From Mycolicibacter virginiensis (GTDB taxonomy: Bacteria; Actinomycetota; Actinomycetes; Mycobacteriales; Mycobacteriaceae): 64,000 nucleotides of DNA. Where the stretch lies: contig NZ_CP092430.2 in NCBI RefSeq assembly GCF_022374935.2, positions 2,728,001-2,792,000 of the forward strand, written 5' to 3'. Both the position numbers and the translations under genes were made by a program. The notes below the pieces were generated by a model, which was not told where the DNA came from, made no database searches, and worked only from the letters and a program-made list of their open reading frames with translations. This document shows, one piece after another, positions 60,084 to 64,000 of the stretch. Each line of letters starts with the position of its first letter. The first letter of the stretch is position 1.

Positions 60084-60224
60084 GAGATTTTCTCCTTTGT
60101 TGATCTAGCTAGTTATTGAGCGGTCCAAGCCGGCGTGCGGATGGGGAAATCCAACACGCCAAGCTGTGAATTTGTTTTCGGCAGAGTTCTTTTCGGTTGA
60201 CGGGATCTTCGGACGGGCACTACG

Positions 60225-60512
60225 TCAGCCCCAGCGGGCGGCCTCCGCCGTGTCGCGGGCGAGCATCCCCAAGGTGTTGGACTCATGCGTGGTGGCCATC
60301 GCGTGGTAGGCCCGCACCAACTCCTCCATCGCCTGATTCCACTGCGCCTGCCACGCCTGATAGGTCAGTCCGGTGTCGCCCTGCCACGCCGCGTGCAACG
60401 CCGCCTGCTCACTGGCGATATCGGCACCCACGGCCTGCAATGTGGCTGCATGCCCATTCATCTCCGCGGCATGGGCCAGCATCGCCGGGTAGTTGTACAG
60501 AATCTGTGACAT
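60225..60512 (-). CDS. esxH: ESX-3 WXG100 substrate EsxH (TB10.4-like)
   Basis: 95 residues from the ATG at 60512: [20 protein letters not shown], then SAWQGD-type turn ([20 protein letters not shown]) with the WxG, ending [12 protein letters not shown]. It is plainly orthologous to M. tuberculosis EsxH (Rv0288). It forms a heterodimer with EsxG that is exported by ESX-3 and is needed for siderophore-based iron and for zinc homeostasis. A GTG one codon earlier could also start. It follows esxG after 17 bp. Confidence 0.96.
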   Translation of the reverse strand: MSQILYNYPAMLAHAAEMNGHAATLQAVGADIASEQAALHAAWQGDTGLTYQAWQAQWNQAMEELVRAYHAMATTHESNTLGMLARDTAEAARWG

Positions 60513-60529
60513 CACAAAATCCTTTCTCG

Positions 60530-60823
60530 TCAGAATCCGGTGTAGGTGCTCGCCGCGGCGGCGTCGGCCGCCACATAGGTGCTGCCCGCATCCGCCAAAT
60601 TGACCTGCGCCATATCCAGCAACGCGTTCACCCGCGCCGCCAACGCGACAAACCGGGCGTGTGACCCCTGAAAGGCCACGGCTGACTCACCCACGTGAAA
60701 CGCCTGCGCCGACAACGCCGTCTGCTCCGCCTGCGCCATCGTCGACCGCATCAAGGCCGCCTTGGCGCCAAACGCCGACTCTGAGGCCACCAACTGCGGA
60801 ATGTGTGCATCCAACAAACTCAT
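60530..60823 (-). CDS. esxG: ESX-3 WXG100 substrate EsxG
   Basis: 97 residues starting [20 protein letters not shown] and ending [14 protein letters not shown], matching M. tuberculosis EsxG (Rv0287) throughout. It has FQG in place of the WxG turn, similar to FQA in Rv0287. GGGAG precedes the ATG. It starts 45 bp after the stop of the PPE gene. The first codons and this upstream gap are duplicated at 62.5 kb. Confidence 0.96.
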   Translation of the reverse strand: MSLLDAHIPQLVASESAFGAKAALMRSTMAQAEQTALSAQAFHVGESAVAFQGSHARFVALAARVNALLDMAQVNLADAGSTYVAADAAAASTYTGF

Positions 60824-60868
60824 CGCTTATCTCCCTTTCCACATCGCTTGCTTTGTGTTCACCGTCGA

Positions 60869-62467
60869 TCAGCTTTCTGCGTTGCGATCCATTCCTTCGG
60901 TCGACTGACCGGTCCAGCTGGCCGGCAGCAGCGGCTCGCTGGGAACGCCGTTGAACGAGTCGCCGGCCAAGGTGGCCAATCCGGCTTCCCGCAGACCGTC
61001 TTTGACGACGTTTCCGCCGAACCCGAGCCCACCGGCGCTCCCCTGCGAAGCGATTGGGCCACCACCCAGTTCGGGGCCCAACTCGGGATCCATTTCGATG
61101 TTCATATCGGCGTATTGCTCGCCGCGCTCGCGAATCTGCGTCCGCCGGCGGCGCCGTGACCGCGACGCACGTCGCGCGGCCGACTCCTGGGCCGCGGAGT
61201 CCGATGCCGGGCTCTTCGCCTGTGAGCCGGTGCCGCTTCCGGTCCTGTTGTTCGAGTTGAATCCGGATCCAGGACCGCCGCCGAATCCGATCATGTATGG
61301 AAAGGCGACTGCCGGCGCGGCAGCGGGCGCAGGCGGTGCCGGCGGTGACGCACCGCCGGGGACGCTGGCAGGCGGGGCGGCCGCGGGGGATCCGGTGGCC
61401 GGCACCGACCCGGCCACGCTCACCACGTGCACGTTCGACCCGGTCCCTGCCGACGCGGCGGGCGCCGCGACGACGTCAGGAACCGCGTCGAGAACAAGAG
61501 GCAGCTCGAACGGCTTCGGCAGGGCTGCCAGGGCCGCAAGCGCGCTCATGCTGGCAAAGGGCGCGGCAAGACTGGAGGAGATCGCGGCGCCCAGTTCGAT
61601 GGCGGTCAGCGGGTGCGCAAGCAACCACGGTGCGAGAGTCACCGGGTTGAGAAGCAGCAGGCCCACTTCCGGGTTCGTCGAGAGATTGGCGACGATGTAG
61701 TCGATCTCCTGGATCTGAGTCAACGTGTTCTTGAGCCAGTACGCCACCGTCAACGGGTTGGTGTAGGAGCTATAGGGCAGTCCGTCGATGGTGCCGGTCA
61801 CCGGGTCCCAGCGCAGGCCCAAGGACGAATCGATGAAGTCCGCGATGCCTTCGAGGAATGGGTCGGTCCAGGTGTGGGCGGGACCCCACGGGTCGTCCGA
61901 GGTGTCCGTGGGCGCCGCCAGCGCCTCTGACTTAAGGATCGCCGGTGCCACGGCGGTCGGCGGGATTGAGGCGACAGCCAAGCTCGCGACCGCCTGGTAG
62001 GTGCTCATGGTGGTAGCGGCCTGGACCCACATCCGCGCGTAGTCGGCCTCATTGATCGCAATCGGAACGGTGTTGACCCCGAAGAAGTTCGTCGCCAGCA
62101 GTATCCCGTGAACGGCGTGATTGGCAGCCAGTTCCGCCATCGTCGGCATCGCTGCCAACGCGGTGATGTAGGCACCCGCCACGGCCTCATGCTGGGCGGC
62201 CGCTGCGGCACTGTCGGCGCTCGCCTGCGTCAGCCACGCCAGGTAGGGCGCGTTGGCGGCAACATAGGTTTCAGCGCTCGGTCCTTGCCATGCCCCGGCC
62301 TGCACCGCTGCCAGCACCTCACTGAGTTCCACCGCCGCCGAGGAGTACTCGGCGCTCAGCGTTTTCCATGTCCCGGCCGCAGCCAATACCGAGCCCGAGC
62401 CCGGCCCGCTGGTCAACATTGTTGAATGGACCTCGGGCGACAACGCCATCCATGCCGGCGCGGTCAC
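60869..62467 (-). CDS. PPE4-like PPE protein, PPW subfamily (downstream copy)
   Basis: About 532 residues from the GTG at 62467 (MTAPAWMALSPEVHS); a GTG at 62476 would add three residues. The start at 62467 matches PPE4 of M. tuberculosis and overlaps the stop of the esxG remnant (GTGA). The PPE motif itself reads SPE. The domain contains LLATNFFGVNTVPIAINEAD. The C-terminal part has IGFGGGPGSGFN and EPLLPASWTG, the PPW-subfamily signatures. It is expected to pair with a PE protein and EspG3, neither of which is in view. Confidence 0.93.
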   Translation of the reverse strand: MTAPAWMALSPEVHSTMLTSGPGSGSVLAAAGTWKTLSAEYSSAAVELSEVLAAVQAGAWQGPSAETYVAANAPYLAWLTQASADSAAAAAQHEAVAGAYITALAAMPTMAELAANHAVHGILLATNFFGVNTVPIAINEADYARMWVQAATTMSTYQAVASLAVASIPPTAVAPAILKSEALAAPTDTSDDPWGPAHTWTDPFLEGIADFIDSSLGLRWDPVTGTIDGLPYSSYTNPLTVAYWLKNTLTQIQEIDYIVANLSTNPEVGLLLLNPVTLAPWLLAHPLTAIELGAAISSSLAAPFASMSALAALAALPKPFELPLVLDAVPDVVAAPAASAGTGSNVHVVSVAGSVPATGSPAAAPPASVPGGASPPAPPAPAAAPAVAFPYMIGFGGGPGSGFNSNNRTGSGTGSQAKSPASDSAAQESAARRASRSRRRRRTQIRERGEQYADMNIEMDPELGPELGGGPIASQGSAGGLGFGGNVVKDGLREAGLATLAGDSFNGVPSEPLLPASWTGQSTEGMDRNAES

Positions 62468-62505
62468 GCCAGCCACCCCGGTTCAGGTGCATCCAACAAA
62501 CTCAC
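62464..62505 (-). pseudogene. Remnant of the 5' end of esxG at a tandem-duplication junction
   Basis: A 13-codon open frame from the GTG at 62505 to the TGA at 62464 begins MSLLDA, identical to the start of EsxG, with the same GGGAG ribosome-binding site upstream. The 45-bp stretch between it and the upstream PPE stop aligns without gaps to the 45-bp gap before esxG (34 of 45 bases identical by eye). It ends at the start codon of the next PPE gene, so it may now work as a leader that couples translation. Confidence 0.8.
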
Positions 62506-62550
62506 GGTCTATCTCCCTATCGACATCGATTGCCTTGCGTTGAGCGACGA

Positions 62551-64000
62551 TCACTGATCCCGGTGGTGATCCGCCCCATCGCTCGACTGCCCGGTCCAGG
62601 TGCTCGGCATCAACGGTTCAATCGGGAGACCACTGAACGAATCACCGGTTAGAGTGGTCAAACCCGCTTCTTGCACAGCGTGTTTGACAGCGCCGCCTCC
62701 GAACCCGAGCTGTCCCGCGCTGCCCTGGGAGGCAGTCGGGCTGTCGTCCGGCGATGCCCATTCGGGATCGACATTCATGTCGGCGAACTGGTCGCCGTGA
62801 TCGTGCAACTGCGTCCGCCGGCGCCGGCGCTTCCGGGCTTGCCGGCGCGCCGCGGATTCTTCTGCCGCCGAATCCGATGCCGGGCTCTTCGCGCGTGCGC
62901 CGGTGCCGGTGCCGGTCCGGTTGGTCGAATCGAAGCCGATCCCAGGACCGCCACCGAATCCGATCATGTAGGGGAATGCGATTCCCGCTCCCGCGACTGC
63001 CGCCGGCGCCGGCGCTGGGGCCCCTGCACCGGCCGAAGCGCTCGCCGGCACCCCGGCCCCAGGGGGTCCTGCGGCGGGCACCGACCCGGCAACGCTCACC
63101 AGATGCGGGTTGGAGACCGTTGCGACCGAGTCAGGAGCCGAAGCGACGTCGGGAACCGAGTCGACCAGGATGGGTGCGCCGGACGGCCACGGCAGGGCTG
63201 CCAGTGCCGCGAAAGCGCTCAGACTCGCCAAGGGCGCGGTCAGGGTGGAGGCTATCGCGGCACCCAGCTCGATGGCGACCAGTGGATGCGCGATCAAGAA
63301 CGTCGAGAGAGTGGCCGGGTTGAGAAGCAGCAGAGCGACTTCCGGGTGAGCGCCCACGTTCGCGATGACGTAGTCGACCTCTTGGATGAGGGTCACGGTG
63401 TTCTTGACCCAATACAGCACAGTCAGTGGGCTGGTGTACGCCGAGTAGGGCAGCCCGTCGATGGTGCCGGCGCCGGGTTCCCAGTTGATCCCCACGGATC
63501 GCAGCACCTGCGCGATGCCTTCCAACAAGGGGTCGGTCCAGGTGTGCGCAGGCCCCCACGGGTCCGCCGGATCCGACGTCTCCGCCGGCGCCGCCGACTT
63601 GAGGATCGTCGGCGCCACGGGGGTCTCCGGGGTTGACGCCGCGGCCGAGCCCGCGACCGCCTCGTAGGTGCTCATCGTGGTGGCGGCCTGGACCCACATC
63701 CGCGCGTAGTCGGCCTCGTTGATCGCAATGGGGACGGTGTTGATTCCGAAGAAGTTCGTCGCCAGCAATACCCCGTGAACCGTGTGATTTGTGGTCAGTT
63801 CAGCCAGTGTGGGCATCGCCGCCAACGCGGCGGTGTAGGCGGTAGCCACGGCCTGATGCTGGGCCGCCACCACGGCACTGTTGGCGCTGGCCTGCGTCAG
63901 CCATGCCAGGTAGGGCGTATTGGCCGCCGCGTACGACTCGGCGCTCGGTCCTTGCCAGGCTCCGGCCGCTACCGCCCCCAGCACCTCGCTGAGTTCCTCG
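62551..64000 (-). CDS. PPE4-like PPE protein, PPW subfamily (upstream copy, runs off the right edge)
   Basis: At least 483 residues, in frame to base 64000; the N-terminal start is outside. It aligns over its length with the downstream PPE: QGPSAESYAAANTPYLAWLT, LLATNFFGINTVPIAINEAD, then IGFGGGPGIGFD and EPLMPSTWTGQS at the end. The variable part lies after the PPE domain, in Ala/Pro-rich stretches. It is the older or newer partner of a tandem PPE duplication. A PE gene would be expected just beyond the window. Confidence 0.92.
   Translation of the reverse strand, partial: EELSEVLGAVAAGAWQGPSAESYAAANTPYLAWLTQASANSAVVAAQHQAVATAYTAALAAMPTLAELTTNHTVHGVLLATNFFGINTVPIAINEADYARMWVQAATTMSTYEAVAGSAAASTPETPVAPTILKSAAPAETSDPADPWGPAHTWTDPLLEGIAQVLRSVGINWEPGAGTIDGLPYSAYTSPLTVLYWVKNTVTLIQEVDYVIANVGAHPEVALLLLNPATLSTFLIAHPLVAIELGAAIASTLTAPLASLSAFAALAALPWPSGAPILVDSVPDVASAPDSVATVSNPHLVSVAGSVPAAGPPGAGVPASASAGAGAPAPAPAAVAGAGIAFPYMIGFGGGPGIGFDSTNRTGTGTGARAKSPASDSAAEESAARRQARKRRRRRTQLHDHGDQFADMNVDPEWASPDDSPTASQGSAGQLGFGGGAVKHAVQEAGLTTLTGDSFSGLPIEPLMPSTWTGQSSDGADHHRDQ

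Noticed and set aside
59086..60224. IdeR iron box or Zur box in front of eccA3 or the dioxygenase
   Set aside because: ESX-3 promoters in mycobacteria carry such sites, but I found no convincing palindrome of either type in the gaps before eccA, the dioxygenase or esxH. The operon promoter is probably beyond the right edge.

Overview
The window is chromosomal DNA of a mycobacterium. GC content is high, PE/PPE/Esx (WXG100) proteins and type VII secretion (ESX) genes are present, and from 1 to about 42.9 kb the gene order is recognisably that of M. tuberculosis from aroF (Rv2540c) to the yebC-like gene (Rv2603c). Several stretches present in M. tuberculosis are missing and others have been gained, so this is a non-tuberculous species. 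The species cannot be named from the window alone.

Layout. (1) 1-10.8 kb: end of the shikimate block (aroF fragment, aroE), an A24 peptidase, then mltG-ruvX-alaS as overlapping genes, a YjbQ protein, an Rv2557-type protein, rarA and an NDMA-type alcohol dehydrogenase. (2) 10.9-15.1 kb: a perfect 55-bp minisatellite, a DUF3097 gene, a strikingly AT-rich leader in front of a resuscitation-promoting factor, a thioesterase and aspS. (3) 15.1-18.6 kb: an acidic membrane protein, two strong terminators, and an ESX-5-type PE-PPE-EsxM/N cassette. (4) 19-24.2 kb: a YpfJ metalloprotease and an accessory island (DapA-family lyase, class II aldolase, XRE-cupin regulator, AIG2-like protein, MmpS-like secreted protein, DUF559 protein). 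(5) 24.2-42.9 kb: conserved housekeeping block hisS, glyoxalase II, ppiB, relA, apt, lipoprotein, secF-secD-yajC, gabT, ruvB-ruvA-ruvC, then DUF2252, sulfotransferase and yebC. (6) 43.6-47.7 kb: BASS-type transporter plus sulfatase, facing a membrane protein. (7) 47.8-64 kb: a nearly complete ESX-3-type secretion locus on the minus strand, transcribed from beyond the right edge: PPE, PPE, esxG, esxH, a TauD-type dioxygenase, eccA3, eccB3, eccC3, eccD3, mycP3, eccE3.

The most unusual part is the ESX-3-like locus. It lies beside yebC rather than at the Rv0282-Rv0292 position of M. tuberculosis. Its substrate module (PPE-esxG-esxH) sits upstream of eccA instead of between eccC and eccD. No PE or espG gene is visible, and a Fe(II)/2-oxoglutarate dioxygenase gene is inserted in the run. 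The mycosin MycP has the catalytic Ser replaced by Gly and the oxyanion-hole Asn replaced by Asp, so it looks like a pseudoprotease. The two PPE genes are a tandem duplication whose junction still carries the first codons of esxG. Together with the neighbouring sulfatase and transporter this may be a second, divergent ESX-3 system associated with sulfur or iron metabolism. The functional link is inference.
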